Below are positions 1 through 9,440 of a DNA stretch of 64,000 nucleotides, one piece after another. Each line of letters starts with the position of its first letter. Positions within the stretch are counted from its first letter, which is position 1. Source of the stretch: Polaribacter dokdonensis (GTDB lineage: Bacteria; Bacteroidota; Bacteroidia; Flavobacteriales; Flavobacteriaceae); contig NZ_CP101505.1 of the NCBI RefSeq assembly GCF_024362345.1, positions 1,260,001 to 1,324,000 on the forward strand, in the 5' to 3' direction. The notes beneath the pieces were generated by a model. That model did no database searches. It was not told the origin of the DNA and was given only the letters and a program-made list of their open reading frames with translations. Both the position numbers and the translations under genes were made by a program.

Positions 1-67
1 TTGCTATATTAACACCTGTTGTTTCTAAATCGAAAAATACAATAGGTTTTGTTAGGTTTAAATTCAT
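1..67 (-). CDS. 3'-5' exonuclease (DnaQ/DEDD family), N-terminal fragment
   Basis: Only the first 22 codons are inside the window; the gene runs off the left edge. The minus strand from the ATG at 67 reads MNLNLTKPIVFFDLETTGVN and continues. The phrase FFDLETTG is the ExoI motif of DEDD 3'-5' exonucleases (DNA polymerase III epsilon-like), whose Asp and Glu bind the catalytic metal ions. In flavobacteria such short DnaQ-like proteins are usually stand-alone proofreading or RNase T-like nucleases. The identification rests on this one motif, so the subfamily cannot be named. Confidence 0.75.
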   Translation of the reverse strand, partial: MNLNLTKPIVFFDLETTGVNIA

Positions 68-125
68 ATTGAGGTTTGGTTAATTCTTAAACTTGCATTT
101 AAAAATTATATTTTTTTTAAGTTTT

Positions 126-980
126 TTATTCTTTGTTTAATTCTGTTTTAAAATCGTCTAGTTTTTCTACTAGCTTACTAGATAATTTAGGTGCTTCAAA
201 ATTACACTTCTCCAATTCTTTTAGCAATATTTCAGCAAAAATTAAACGAGCTGTAGGTTTATCATCTGCAGGAATTACAAACCAAGGTGCATTTTCTTCT
301 GAAGTGTTATTTAGAACATCTTCATAACAGGTTTGATACTCATCCCAAAGCTTGCGTTCCTTTAAATCACTTGGAGAAAACTTCCAGTTCTTTTCTGGTA
401 AATTTAGTCTTCTTAATAGTCGGTTTTTTTGCTCGTCCTTAGAAAGGTTTAAGAAAAACTTTAAAACTTTTGTTCCGTTTTTCACCAAATGGTTTTCAAA
501 CTGATTGATTCTATCCATTCTATTTAAATAGAAATCATCATTTAAATCTTCTAAACTATTTACAGTTGGTATGTTTTCTGAAAATATATATTCTGGATGC
601 ACTCTAGTTACCAAAACGTTTTCATAATGCGTTCTATTAAAAACACCAATTTTGCCTTTTTCTGGTAATACAATATAGTGTCTCCACAAAAAATCGTGTT
701 TCAACTCTAATTCTGTAGGTACTTTAAAGCTATGCACTTCTACGCCTCTTGCATTTACATCTTTAAAGACCTCTCTTATTAAGCTATCTTTACCTGAAGT
801 ATCCATGCCTTGTAAACAGATTAAAAAACCATATTTACCTTCTGCATACATTGTATCCTGTAATTCAGCTATTTTTTTACGAAGCTTTTTTAAACTTTTT
901 TTAGCATCATTAATGACCTCTTTCGTCTCAAACTGAGCTAGTTTAACCTTATTTTCTACTTTATATTTTTCTAGTTGCAT
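126..980 (-). CDS. ppk2: PPK2-family polyphosphate kinase
   Basis: A cytoplasmic enzyme of 284 residues that moves phosphate between polyphosphate and nucleotides. The PPK2 core is visible: Walker A GMDTSGKD at residues 58-65, the basic-acidic stretch HSFKVPTELELKHDFLWR at about 83-100, and the Walker-B-like FNRTHYENVL at 114-123. Length and single-domain form match one-domain PPK2 enzymes. The motif pattern resembles the class that phosphorylates AMP and/or ADP, but nucleotide choice cannot be read from sequence alone. The N-terminal 45 residues are Lys-rich and helical. It is transcribed alone on the minus strand; no clear terminator hairpin lies between it and the exonuclease fragment. Confidence 0.93.
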   Translation of the reverse strand: MQLEKYKVENKVKLAQFETKEVINDAKKSLKKLRKKIAELQDTMYAEGKYGFLICLQGMDTSGKDSLIREVFKDVNARGVEVHSFKVPTELELKHDFLWRHYIVLPEKGKIGVFNRTHYENVLVTRVHPEYIFSENIPTVNSLEDLNDDFYLNRMDRINQFENHLVKNGTKVLKFFLNLSKDEQKNRLLRRLNLPEKNWKFSPSDLKERKLWDEYQTCYEDVLNNTSEENAPWFVIPADDKPTARLIFAEILLKELEKCNFEAPKLSSKLVEKLDDFKTELNKE

Positions 981-1141
981 TCGTAAATAAATTATTCTTT
1001 AAATATAAAGAAATTAGTACTTCTAACCTCGTTTTTAGGACAAGGTTTTACTGAAATTAGTCTTAATATTTTCTTAATTATTTATATCTGAAAATAACTA
1101 ACTTTACAGCATTGATATTAAATTGATTAAAATAATTTTTA

Positions 1142-2095
1142 ATGAGATACCTAGTTTGTTTAGTTGTACTTCTTCTTTTTTCTTGTGAAAGTGAAATTCG
1201 AGAAAAAGAAGTGATTAGTGTAGCAGGAAAAAGTTTAAAGGCTATAAACCACACCTTTTATAATTATTTATATGAAAATCAGCCAGCTACAAGAACACAT
1301 ACTTCTAATTTGACCATAAGTGATGATAAAATTATGGCAATTAACAATACTGTGTTTCATTATTTTAATGAAGATCTTTCTAAAAACTACACCTACACTA
1401 CTAATTATAGTTATTCTTATAACTCTTTTGGATTATTAATTGATATTCAAACTGAAGGATTCTCTGATTTAAATCCAACAGTTAAAGTTGAAAATAGTTA
1501 TGATTTTAATTACAATGCCAATAACGAAATTACAGAGATAAATTATAGAAATAGCTTTGGTGATATACTTACAAAATACATTTTTACGTATTCAAATGAT
1601 GCTATAAATAAACGTGTTGAGTTTTACGATAGTTTTGGCTTGGTATATTACAATGAAATTGAGCTTTTAAAAGATAATAATGGTAAAATTTACAAGCAAT
1701 CATCTAAGGGTCCAGTATTGTCTACAACTAATATAAATGCGCTCTCAGAAGTATTACAAGAGGCAACTTTTGATACGAATAACAATTTAGAAACATTAGC
1801 TTTAAATGGCGAAGTTTATACAGAATTTGCTTATAGGAATACTGAAATACCAGATTTTTTAAAAAAAATAAAACTACCTTTTTTAGATGCTTTTCCTCAT
1901 CATATTTTAATGAGCGATTTCAGTCAAATTACAGCATACAATAACACTAATTTTATTCATGCAGAAATAGCTAAAAATGCATCATCAATTAATAAAGAAT
2001 ATAGTTATACTTTTAGCATAGAAAATTATCCTTTAGAGGTTGAAGTAACTGCAAACAGTAAAACCCAATATAAAACTGTATATAATTACAATTAA
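1142..2095 (+). CDS. Hypothetical lipoprotein with YD-like repeats
   Basis: This 317-residue protein begins with a lipoprotein signal (LLLLFSC, lipidated Cys at residue 15), so it should be exported and membrane-anchored. The body is rich in Tyr, Asn and Asp, with repeated strand-turn units such as YSYNSFGLLIDI and YDFNYNANNEITEI. These resemble the YD/RHS-type beta repeats of Bacteroidota DUF4595-like lipoproteins, without the length or toxin domain of an RHS protein. Its stop overlaps the stop of the convergent GH13 gene by four bases. Function is unknown and I do not recognise a close family. Confidence 0.75.
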   Translation: MRYLVCLVVLLLFSCESEIREKEVISVAGKSLKAINHTFYNYLYENQPATRTHTSNLTISDDKIMAINNTVFHYFNEDLSKNYTYTTNYSYSYNSFGLLIDIQTEGFSDLNPTVKVENSYDFNYNANNEITEINYRNSFGDILTKYIFTYSNDAINKRVEFYDSFGLVYYNEIELLKDNNGKIYKQSSKGPVLSTTNINALSEVLQEATFDTNNNLETLALNGEVYTEFAYRNTEIPDFLKKIKLPFLDAFPHHILMSDFSQITAYNNTNFIHAEIAKNASSINKEYSYTFSIENYPLEVEVTANSKTQYKTVYNYN

Positions 2096-3822
2096 ATAAT
2101 TGAACTTTTAATACCTACTTTAGACTTATGATGAACTTTTAATTCAGATGAAATTAAGTCGATAAAAAGTGTTGCTTCTTCATCCTCAAAACTCCAAGAT
2201 ATATCTATCTTATTTGAACCACTAGAATTTACTTTTATTTTACCTGAAAAGGCTTTGCAAGTATTTCTAAATCGAATTAATGCTAACTGTTTTAACACGA
2301 TTTCTTTTTGAAGACCTTCATTAATTTGTTCTAAAGATAAGTTGGTTCTGTTAATTTCTTTATGACCTCCACTACCTGCTTTATCTGCAGCTTCATAATC
2401 ATTTTTACCTGCAAATAAATCTAAGTACCAAATTTGAGGAATTCCTGGCATAAACATCTGAATAGCTCTTGCCATAAGTAATTTAGTTTCATTTTCATCT
2501 AATGCACTAAAATAAGTGGCATTTACTTGATAATAAGATATTTTATTTCCTTCTGCATCATATAAATTTTTGACTCTACCACCTCTATTTAAAATAGTAG
2601 TCATAATGTTTTCTATCTCCTTATCTTCTAATAATCCTTTATTGTATGCACCATTAACTTCTTTACCTTTTAAATCTAAAACAGGTATTCCATCATGACA
2701 ACCTAACATATTTACAGTCTTATATTTTTTGTCTACAATTTCATGAATCCATTTTAATAAGGCTGAATTATTCTTACTTTCTAAGGTATGTATGGTTAAA
2801 CCTGGCAGAAAGAAATCATAAATAAAATACCCTTCTTCAGCAACCTCTTCATGTAATTTTACTCCATATTCAGCATGAATTTCTGGCAACAACATTAAAT
2901 CATGTTCATCTGCAATATTTTTTATTTTACTTAAATAATTCCAAGTTCCTGGCGTATTAAAAAAGTTGGTTTCACCTACTTGTTTATGCAAATATGCAAA
3001 AGCATCTAATCTTAAAATTTTACCTCCATAACTACTTACTTTCTCAAGTGTTTCTTGGTAAAACTCCCATATCAAATCAGATTTTGCATTAACATCCATT
3101 TGACCTAAAAAGGTAGAATTCATATAAATGTGATGCAAAACTTGTAATTTCTGATTTGCATACGTACCAAAATCAATCGTAGCTAAATCTTCTTCCTCAT
3201 CAATAGCCTTATTAATTCTAGCACAAAGAGAACTTACATCAGCATTACTTTCCTCTAAAATAGATTCAAGTTTGCTTAGATTGATTTTATTTGAAGTGAC
3301 TTTTTGATAAAAAGTGTTCCAATATGGTTTTACAGATTCATCAGGAAAAGGCACTTGCAAAACTGGCAAACCAGACTTTCTCATAAAAAGTTTATCTAGA
3401 AAAGCTTTATGGGGTATCATTATGCCATCATTACCCATTGTTGCATTACCTTCCCAAAAGTTATTCCAGTTGATGAAGAAATCTTTGTACTTAGATTGTT
3501 CTCCATTTTTAATTAAATCTTTAAACTGAGGAGAAGCCACTGATAAATGATTCAAAACAATATCAAATTTCAACTCAATATTTAAATCTTTTAATGCTTT
3601 TAAATCTGATTTTGAGACAAGCTCTTTATTTAAATTATAATCTATGATAGAGAACCCTCTATCTAAATCACTATTAAAAAAAGTTGGCAAAACATAAAAT
3701 AAAGAAAATGCATTTTTAAATTCAGGTCTCTGAAACAGTTCTATTGTATCACTCAACTTAGACCCTATACTATCTGGATAAGCATTAAACATCACTCCAT
3801 TAGAAATTGAATTATTGTTCAT
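2092..3822 (-). CDS. GH13_18 sucrose-phosphorylase-like glycoside phosphorylase with an insertion
   Basis: Predicted cytoplasmic retaining phosphorylase, 576 residues and no signal peptide. The sequence follows sucrose phosphorylase (GtfA type): DIVLNHLS near 87-94, nucleophile D273 in ILRLDAFAYL, acid/base E314 in LLPEIHAEYG, transition-state Asp D377 in GCHDGIPVLD, and PGIPQIWYLDLFAGKND later. The family is usually about 480-510 residues. Here about 68 extra residues (roughly 172-240) sit between WNTF and QMDVNAKSD. The fructokinase gene lies 12 bp upstream in the same operon, which fits sucrose + Pi giving glucose-1-phosphate and fructose. Other GH13_18 members act on sucrose-6'-phosphate, glucosylglycerol or glucosylglycerate, so the exact substrate is inferred from context. 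Confidence 0.86.
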   Translation of the reverse strand: MNNNSISNGVMFNAYPDSIGSKLSDTIELFQRPEFKNAFSLFYVLPTFFNSDLDRGFSIIDYNLNKELVSKSDLKALKDLNIELKFDIVLNHLSVASPQFKDLIKNGEQSKYKDFFINWNNFWEGNATMGNDGIMIPHKAFLDKLFMRKSGLPVLQVPFPDESVKPYWNTFYQKVTSNKINLSKLESILEESNADVSSLCARINKAIDEEEDLATIDFGTYANQKLQVLHHIYMNSTFLGQMDVNAKSDLIWEFYQETLEKVSSYGGKILRLDAFAYLHKQVGETNFFNTPGTWNYLSKIKNIADEHDLMLLPEIHAEYGVKLHEEVAEEGYFIYDFFLPGLTIHTLESKNNSALLKWIHEIVDKKYKTVNMLGCHDGIPVLDLKGKEVNGAYNKGLLEDKEIENIMTTILNRGGRVKNLYDAEGNKISYYQVNATYFSALDENETKLLMARAIQMFMPGIPQIWYLDLFAGKNDYEAADKAGSGGHKEINRTNLSLEQINEGLQKEIVLKQLALIRFRNTCKAFSGKIKVNSSGSNKIDISWSFEDEEATLFIDLISSELKVHHKSKVGIKSSII

Positions 3823-3834
3823 AAAATGATATTA

Positions 3835-4755
3835 TTATTCTTCTAAATTAATTTCTTCTGGTAACCTACCCACATTTTGCAGTTTTAATGCAGCCAAATT
3901 CAATGCTATTTTTAAACATTTTTCTACTTCCATATTTTTTATGTAAGCATATAAAAAACCAGACCAGAAAGCATCCCCTGCACCTGTTGCATCTAAAACT
4001 TTGTCAATCTTAACTGCTGGCATTTCTATTAACTCTTTATTTCTTTGAGATAACTTTACTCCTTTACTTCCTAAAGTTAAACAGATTAAATCTACACCTG
4101 CCTTATGAAAATAACTAAAGATTTCATCATGAGGTAATACCTCTCCAAAAAATCTACGCATATCATCTTCACTAATTTTTAATAGAGGATTGTATTTACA
4201 ATAAGCCTGAATTATTTCTATTGCTTCTTCTTTGTTATCCCATAACTTATTTGCAAAATTTAAATCGATACTTAATTTACATCCTAAATCATAAGCTTCT
4301 TTTGCCTTATTTATAATTGTTGTTTGTGCTGGCTTTTTGCTTAGAGCAAAACAAGTGGTATGATATATTTTAGTCTGCTCTAATACCTCTTTAGAAATTT
4401 GCGATTCTGTAATAACACAATCTGCTTCTCTAAAAGGTATAAAATCTGGAGTACCAGATGTTCTAGACACAAAAATGACACTTGTAGGCTTAGATTTAAT
4501 GGTTTCTATGTAATCAGTTTTAACAGAAGCTGTATTTAATTTATCTAAAATATATTCTCCAAAACCATCTTTACCAACTGTAGAAATAAGGTAGGTATTT
4601 AAGCCTAATCTAGCAGTATTCATTGCAACATTAGTAGGTGAACCTCCCAAATATCTATGATAGTCTTTAGTTTCATTAATCTTTTTTTCTGATTGATGCC
4701 CAATAAAATCTATAAGCACTTCACCAACACACAAAATATCGATGGTTTTATACAA
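3835..4755 (-). CDS. PfkB-family sugar kinase, probable fructokinase
   Basis: A 306-residue cytoplasmic carbohydrate kinase of the ribokinase/PfkB fold. The N-terminus has DILCVGEVLIDFIG and the Gly-rich signature LGGSPTNVAMN. The C-terminal signature DATGAGDAFWSG (255-266) carries the anion hole and the likely catalytic base D261. It is the first gene of a two-gene operon with the sucrose-phosphorylase-like enzyme, so phosphorylating the released fructose is the best guess. Other PfkB sugars (ribose, ketodeoxygluconate) cannot be excluded. The start codon is TTG at 4755-4753: the next in-frame Met is in VAMN, which would cut off the N-terminal strand. A LacI-type operator candidate lies about 86 bp upstream. 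Confidence 0.87.
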   Translation of the reverse strand: MYKTIDILCVGEVLIDFIGHQSEKKINETKDYHRYLGGSPTNVAMNTARLGLNTYLISTVGKDGFGEYILDKLNTASVKTDYIETIKSKPTSVIFVSRTSGTPDFIPFREADCVITESQISKEVLEQTKIYHTTCFALSKKPAQTTIINKAKEAYDLGCKLSIDLNFANKLWDNKEEAIEIIQAYCKYNPLLKISEDDMRRFFGEVLPHDEIFSYFHKAGVDLICLTLGSKGVKLSQRNKELIEMPAVKIDKVLDATGAGDAFWSGFLYAYIKNMEVEKCLKIALNLAALKLQNVGRLPEEINLEE

Positions 4756-4840
4756 AGTAATATATCTTTAGTTTGGTCTAAAACTACAATACATTATTAT
4801 TTAAGATATAATCTTATAGAAATAATCGACATTTAGAGTT

Positions 4841-4855
4841 ACGAAAAGGTTTTAG
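4841..4855 (+). promoter_or_regulatory. LacI-type operator candidate between divergent sugar operons
   Basis: The 15 bases ACGAAAAGGTTTTAG form an imperfect AAAA/TTTT dyad. They match 13 of 15 positions of the minus-strand reading of the site at 33885-33899. The site sits in the middle of the 189-bp divergent region, about 86-90 bp from both the fructokinase start and the SSS symporter start, so it could control both. Its centre is GG rather than CG, which makes it the weakest of the three similar sites. No convincing TAnnTTTG element was found in this gap. Confidence 0.5.
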
Positions 4856-4944
4856 TAAACCCAAAATTCAAGTAATATTCGTAAAAAGATATCAAAAGTT
4901 ATTTTTTTCTATATTGTAATTCTAAATCAACTAAACCATTTTTA

Positions 4945-6594
4945 ATGTTATCAATTATTACTTTTATAGGCTTTACTGCTCTAGTTGCTTTTATAGCTTG
5001 GTATGCTACAAGAAAAACAGACGAAACTACTGCTGATGGATATTATTTAGCAGGCAGAAGCCTTGGTGCTATAACAATTGCAGGTTCTTTGTTACTTACT
5101 AATTTGTCTGCAGAACAAATTGTTGGTTTAAATGGTGCAGCCTTTAAGGAAGGCTTAATGGTTATGGCTTGGGAAACTCTTGCTGCAATTGCAATAATAT
5201 TTGCTGCCATCTTTTTGCTACCTAAGTATATGAAATCTGGTATTACAACTATTCCTGAATTTATAGAGACAAGATTTGATAAACAAACCAAAGGATTATT
5301 ATCACTTTTATTTTTAATTGCTTACGCAATTGTATTGTTACCTACCATTTTATATTCTGGTTCTATTGCCTTTAGCACTATGTTTGATTTACCAACTGTT
5401 TTTGGCATTTCTGAGTGGAGTGTAATATGGATTTGTGTTTGGAGTATTGGAATTATCGGAATTATCTATGCTATTTATGGAGGCCTTAAAGCTGTTGCTG
5501 TATCTGATTTAATTAATGCAATAGGACTTTTAGTTGGTGGACTTTTAATACCCATTTTTGGATTATTATTAATTGGTGATGGAAGCATTGTTGATGGTTT
5601 AGAAACCTTATGGAACACAAATCCAGAAAAGTTTAACATGGAAGGTGCAGTAGATTCTTCAATTCCTTTTGGAACACTTTTTACAGGAATGATGTTAGCG
5701 CAAATTTATTATTGGGGAACAAACCAATCTATTTTGCAACGTGTTTTTGCTGCTAAAAGTTTAAAAGAGGGTCAAAAAGGAATGATGTTGGCTGCCTTAA
5801 TAAAATTTATAATTCCCATTATTGTAGTAGTACCTGGTATTATTGCTTTTCATGTTTTTGGAAATGAATTAGGTAATCCAGACCAAGCTTATCCTGCATT
5901 AGTTAAAAAAGTGCTCCCAACTGCTTTTGTTGGTTTCTTTGCTGCTGTTTTGTTTGGTGCTGTGTTAAGTTCTTTTAATAGTTTATTAAATAGTAGTGCA
6001 ACTTTGTTTGGCTTTGATCTTTACAAAATGTACTTTAAAAAAGATGCTACAGAACAAGAAACAGTAAAAGCTGGTAAGAGATTTGGTCTTTTGGTGGCTG
6101 CTATATCTATGACAATTGCGCCTTTTATAATTTATGCTCCAGATGGTTTGTTCAGTTATATACAACAGTCTTTAGGTAGTTTAAGCGTACCTATTTTAGC
6201 TGTGGTTGTAGTTGGTGTATTCTCTAAAAAAGTCCCTGCTATTGGTGCAAAAATCGTATTAACTTTGGGTGTTGGATTATACTTAGTAAGCCTTTTAATA
6301 TTAGAACCCTTATTTAGAAATGCTGCTATAGAAGAAGCTATGGCTCAAAATATTACAGATGCTGCTCAATTAAGTATTATTAAAGCAGAAGCTTACCCTC
6401 ATTATTTGCATGTTATGGGTATTTTATTCGTGTTTAATGTATTGGTAATGTTTATTACTAGTAAAATAAAACCTAAGAAGGATGCTTACATTCCAAAGGT
6501 TACAGATTCTCTAGATGTAACTCCTTGGAGATACACCATAGTTTTTGGAATAATAATTGCCATTCTTGTTTTAGGAACCTACATCATTTTCTAA
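4945..6594 (+). CDS. Sodium:solute symporter (SSS family), probable sugar importer
   Basis: An integral membrane protein of 549 residues with about 14 hydrophobic segments, matching SSS (SLC5-like) transporters. The start region (FTALVAFIAWYATRK, then DGYYLAGRSLGAITIAGSLLLTNLSAEQIVGLNG) is the classic TM1 and LeuT-like signature of Na+/sugar symporters close to vSGLT. It is followed 10 bp later by a GH13 alpha-glucosidase, so uptake of glucose or a small alpha-glucoside is likely. It is divergent from the fructokinase/phosphorylase operon and shares its operator candidate. The substrate is not provable from sequence. Confidence 0.88.
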   Translation: MLSIITFIGFTALVAFIAWYATRKTDETTADGYYLAGRSLGAITIAGSLLLTNLSAEQIVGLNGAAFKEGLMVMAWETLAAIAIIFAAIFLLPKYMKSGITTIPEFIETRFDKQTKGLLSLLFLIAYAIVLLPTILYSGSIAFSTMFDLPTVFGISEWSVIWICVWSIGIIGIIYAIYGGLKAVAVSDLINAIGLLVGGLLIPIFGLLLIGDGSIVDGLETLWNTNPEKFNMEGAVDSSIPFGTLFTGMMLAQIYYWGTNQSILQRVFAAKSLKEGQKGMMLAALIKFIIPIIVVVPGIIAFHVFGNELGNPDQAYPALVKKVLPTAFVGFFAAVLFGAVLSSFNSLLNSSATLFGFDLYKMYFKKDATEQETVKAGKRFGLLVAAISMTIAPFIIYAPDGLFSYIQQSLGSLSVPILAVVVVGVFSKKVPAIGAKIVLTLGVGLYLVSLLILEPLFRNAAIEEAMAQNITDAAQLSIIKAEAYPHYLHVMGILFVFNVLVMFITSKIKPKKDAYIPKVTDSLDVTPWRYTIVFGIIIAILVLGTYIIF

Positions 6595-6604
6595 ATTAAT
6601 ATTT

Positions 6605-8263
6605 ATGAAAAAAACATGGTGGAAAGAAGGTATCGTTTATCAAATTTACCCAAGATCTTATAAAGATATAACTGGAAATGGTATAGGTGATATTCTAGGA
6701 ATTATAGAAAAATTAGATTATATAAAATCTTTAGGTGTAGATATTATTTGGCTATGTCCTGTTTATGAATCTCCTAATGATGATAATGGTTATGATATTT
6801 CAGATTATAGAAATATTTCTGATGAGTTTGGTGGTAATGCAGCTTTTGATTTACTCTTATCTGAAATGCATAAAAGAGGCCTAAAATTACTTATGGACTT
6901 GGTTTTAAATCATAGTTCAGATGAACATGAATGGTTTAAAGAATCTAGAAAATCTAAAGTTAATCCTTATCGTGATTATTATTTTTGGCAAGAAGCAAAA
7001 AATGGTAAAGCACCTAACAATTGGAAATCTTTTTTTAGTGGTTCAGTTTGGAAAAAAGACGAAATTACTGATGAGTACTTTTTACACTTATTTACAAAAA
7101 AACAGCCTGACTTAAATTGGGAAAACCCAAAAGTGAGAGAAGAAATTCACGATATTGTAGAGTTTTGGTGTAAAAAAGGTGTTGATGGTTTTAGAATGGA
7201 TGTGATATCATTAATCTCTAAACAAACTGATTTTCCTGACAGTCATGTACCAAATGATTATGGAGAAACTATAAAAACATATTATGCCAATGGCCCAAAA
7301 ATTCATCAATATTTGAATGAATTGAACCAAAAAGTATTGTCTAAATATGATATTATGACTGTTGGTGAAGGCCCAGGAATCGATTTAGAAACAGGTTTAG
7401 ATTACGTTCATGAAGATAGAGATGAGTTAAATATGATTTTCCATTTTGGTCACATGTTTATCGATAATGGAATTGGAGGTAAATATGACCCTATTGAGGT
7501 TTCTTTACCTATGTTTAAAAAAGTCTTTAATGATTGGGATGACAAAATTTACCCAAAAGGTTGGGGAAGTATATTTTTAGGAAATCATGATTTTTCTAGA
7601 ATGGTTTCACGATTTGGAAACACAGAAAAATATCATAATAAATCAGCAAAACTTTTAGCTCTCTTATTATTTACAATGAGAGGTACAGTTTATGTTTATC
7701 AAGGTGATGAAATTGGAATGACCAATGTTGCTTATCCTGATATTAGTTATTACAATGATGTAGAAACTTTAAATAGTTATAAGGAAGCTTTAGCACAAGG
7801 TAAAGATATGGATGCTTTTCTAAAACTAGTGCACATGCAAAGTAGAGATAATGCAAGAACACCTATGCAATGGAATTCTTCAAAAAATGCTGGATTTTCA
7901 GAAGCTAAACCTTGGTTAGAAGTAAATTCTAATTACAAAAGCATAAATGTAGAAGCACAAGAAAAAAATGAAGATTCTATTTTACATTTTTATAGAAAAA
8001 TGAGTGCTTTTCGTAAAGCAAATAAAGTAATGGTTTATGGAAATTATAAGTGTTTAAATGAAGATGACCCTCATTTGTACTTCTATAAAAGGTATGATGA
8101 TAAGGAAACCTATATTATTCTTTTAAACTTTTGTAACGATACTCAAAAAATTGATAATCAAACATTTGATATAAACAACACAACACTTTGTTTATCAAAT
8201 TACGCTGATAATTCTAACGAATATCTAAATCCTTGGGAAGCTCAGGTTCGTAAATATCTATGA
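6605..8263 (+). CDS. GH13 oligo-1,6-glucosidase/alpha-glucosidase (GH13_31-like)
   Basis: A cytoplasmic 552-residue retaining alpha-glucosidase. It opens with WWKEGIVYQIYPRSYKD and has nucleophile D199 in GFRMDVIS, acid/base E255 in TVGEGPG and D329 in FLGNHDFSR. These numbers coincide with those reported for Bacillus cereus oligo-1,6-glucosidase. The residue after the nucleophile is Val200, the state linked in this family to alpha-1,6 cleavage, whereas Thr or Ala goes with alpha-1,4. It lacks a signal peptide, so it should act on sugars imported by the SSS symporter encoded 10 bp upstream. Isomaltose-type sugars are the favoured substrates; sucrose isomers and trehalose-6-phosphate are alternatives. 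It ends 6 bp from a convergent gene. Confidence 0.9.
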   Translation: MKKTWWKEGIVYQIYPRSYKDITGNGIGDILGIIEKLDYIKSLGVDIIWLCPVYESPNDDNGYDISDYRNISDEFGGNAAFDLLLSEMHKRGLKLLMDLVLNHSSDEHEWFKESRKSKVNPYRDYYFWQEAKNGKAPNNWKSFFSGSVWKKDEITDEYFLHLFTKKQPDLNWENPKVREEIHDIVEFWCKKGVDGFRMDVISLISKQTDFPDSHVPNDYGETIKTYYANGPKIHQYLNELNQKVLSKYDIMTVGEGPGIDLETGLDYVHEDRDELNMIFHFGHMFIDNGIGGKYDPIEVSLPMFKKVFNDWDDKIYPKGWGSIFLGNHDFSRMVSRFGNTEKYHNKSAKLLALLLFTMRGTVYVYQGDEIGMTNVAYPDISYYNDVETLNSYKEALAQGKDMDAFLKLVHMQSRDNARTPMQWNSSKNAGFSEAKPWLEVNSNYKSINVEAQEKNEDSILHFYRKMSAFRKANKVMVYGNYKCLNEDDPHLYFYKRYDDKETYIILLNFCNDTQKIDNQTFDINNTTLCLSNYADNSNEYLNPWEAQVRKYL

Positions 8264-8269
8264 AATTAG

Positions 8270-9436
8270 TTATTTAGTTCTAGTTTTAAACATCAAATTA
8301 ATTGTGATTAAAGCAACAATTACTGTTAGTAGTAATAGTGTTAAAAAACTTATTTTTAAATTAAAGGTGTTTGAGATATAACCCAAAACTACTGGCCCTA
8401 AAAGAAAGCCACCAAAACCAATACCTGATACCATAGAAATACCTACAGACGCTTTTACACCTTCTATTTTACCTGCTATTCTAAAAACTTCTGGTATTAT
8501 TACTGAGAGGCCTAAACCAATTACTCCAAAACCTATAGAAGTAATTATAAAATTTGTGGTTAATACACAACAATAACCTAAAATTGCGAAAACACTACCC
8601 AAAAAAATTATTTTAATAGACCCAATTTTTGCGCTTATTCCATCACCAAAAAATCGTCCAATGGTCATCATTATAGAAAATACTAGAAAGCCAATACCTG
8701 ATAAAGTAGTGTTCTTAATATTTACAATTTCTAACAAATAAATACTGCTCCAATGTTCTATTGCACCTTCACTGCTCATAATTACCAAAGCAATTAAAGC
8801 TACAGGAATAACAGGTTTTAGTACTTTAAATGAAAAGCTATTTCCTTCTTTCTTTTCTATAGATTCGTTGATATGAAAATAATTTTTAAATAATAATAAG
8901 TTAACTACAATTATGGCTGCTGCTATTAAAACCATATGATAAAAAGGAATTGATATTACTCCTATTAACAAACTACCTATAGAAGCACCTATTACACCAC
9001 CTAAACTGAAAAAACCATGTGCAGAAGACATAATATTAATTGTATCTCTTTTCTCTATTTCAGAAACTAAAGCATTCATGGCTATATCTGTAACTCCAGA
9101 AAATATACCTACTATAAAAAGAGAAAAACATAGTGTTATATAACTATTAACAAAAACAGGTAAAGTAAAAGCTAAGGAGAAAATAACAATTCCTAAAAAA
9201 GTTAATTTACCAAGTCCTACTTTTTTTATTAATAAGGGTACTATTGGTAAAAAACTAATAATACCTAAGGCTACACAGAATAACGCAAATCCTATTTGGG
9301 CATCATTTAAGCCTAAATTAGCTTTTACATTAGGTATATAAAGCACCCAAGTACCAATCATTATATTTAGTGAACAGAAAACCCAAACTACTGAGAAATA
9401 TCGTTTATTGGTTAGAATGAGTTTTAAAGAATTCAT
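8270..9436 (-). CDS. MFS transporter
   Basis: A 388-residue membrane protein with about 12 hydrophobic segments. It resembles the YbjJ/fucose-permease branch of the major facilitator superfamily, for example VWVFCSLNIMIGTWVLYIP in TM1 and the repeated NIMSSAHGFFSLGGVIGASIG at the centre. It is the last gene of a six-gene minus-strand operon, starting 4 bp after the GH65 gene. Position suggests it moves the glucose or disaccharide released by the neighbouring hydrolases across the inner membrane. No substrate signature is recognisable. Confidence 0.84.
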   Translation of the reverse strand: MNSLKLILTNKRYFSVVWVFCSLNIMIGTWVLYIPNVKANLGLNDAQIGFALFCVALGIISFLPIVPLLIKKVGLGKLTFLGIVIFSLAFTLPVFVNSYITLCFSLFIVGIFSGVTDIAMNALVSEIEKRDTINIMSSAHGFFSLGGVIGASIGSLLIGVISIPFYHMVLIAAAIIVVNLLLFKNYFHINESIEKKEGNSFSFKVLKPVIPVALIALVIMSSEGAIEHWSSIYLLEIVNIKNTTLSGIGFLVFSIMMTIGRFFGDGISAKIGSIKIIFLGSVFAILGYCCVLTTNFIITSIGFGVIGLGLSVIIPEVFRIAGKIEGVKASVGISMVSGIGFGGFLLGPVVLGYISNTFNLKISFLTLLLLTVIVALITINLMFKTRTK

Positions 9437-9440
9437 TGGT

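Noticed and set aside
613..622. A further AAAACGTTTT palindrome resembling the LacI operator candidates
   Set aside because: It lies inside the polyphosphate kinase coding region, far from a promoter, and the flanking bases do not match the other sites well.
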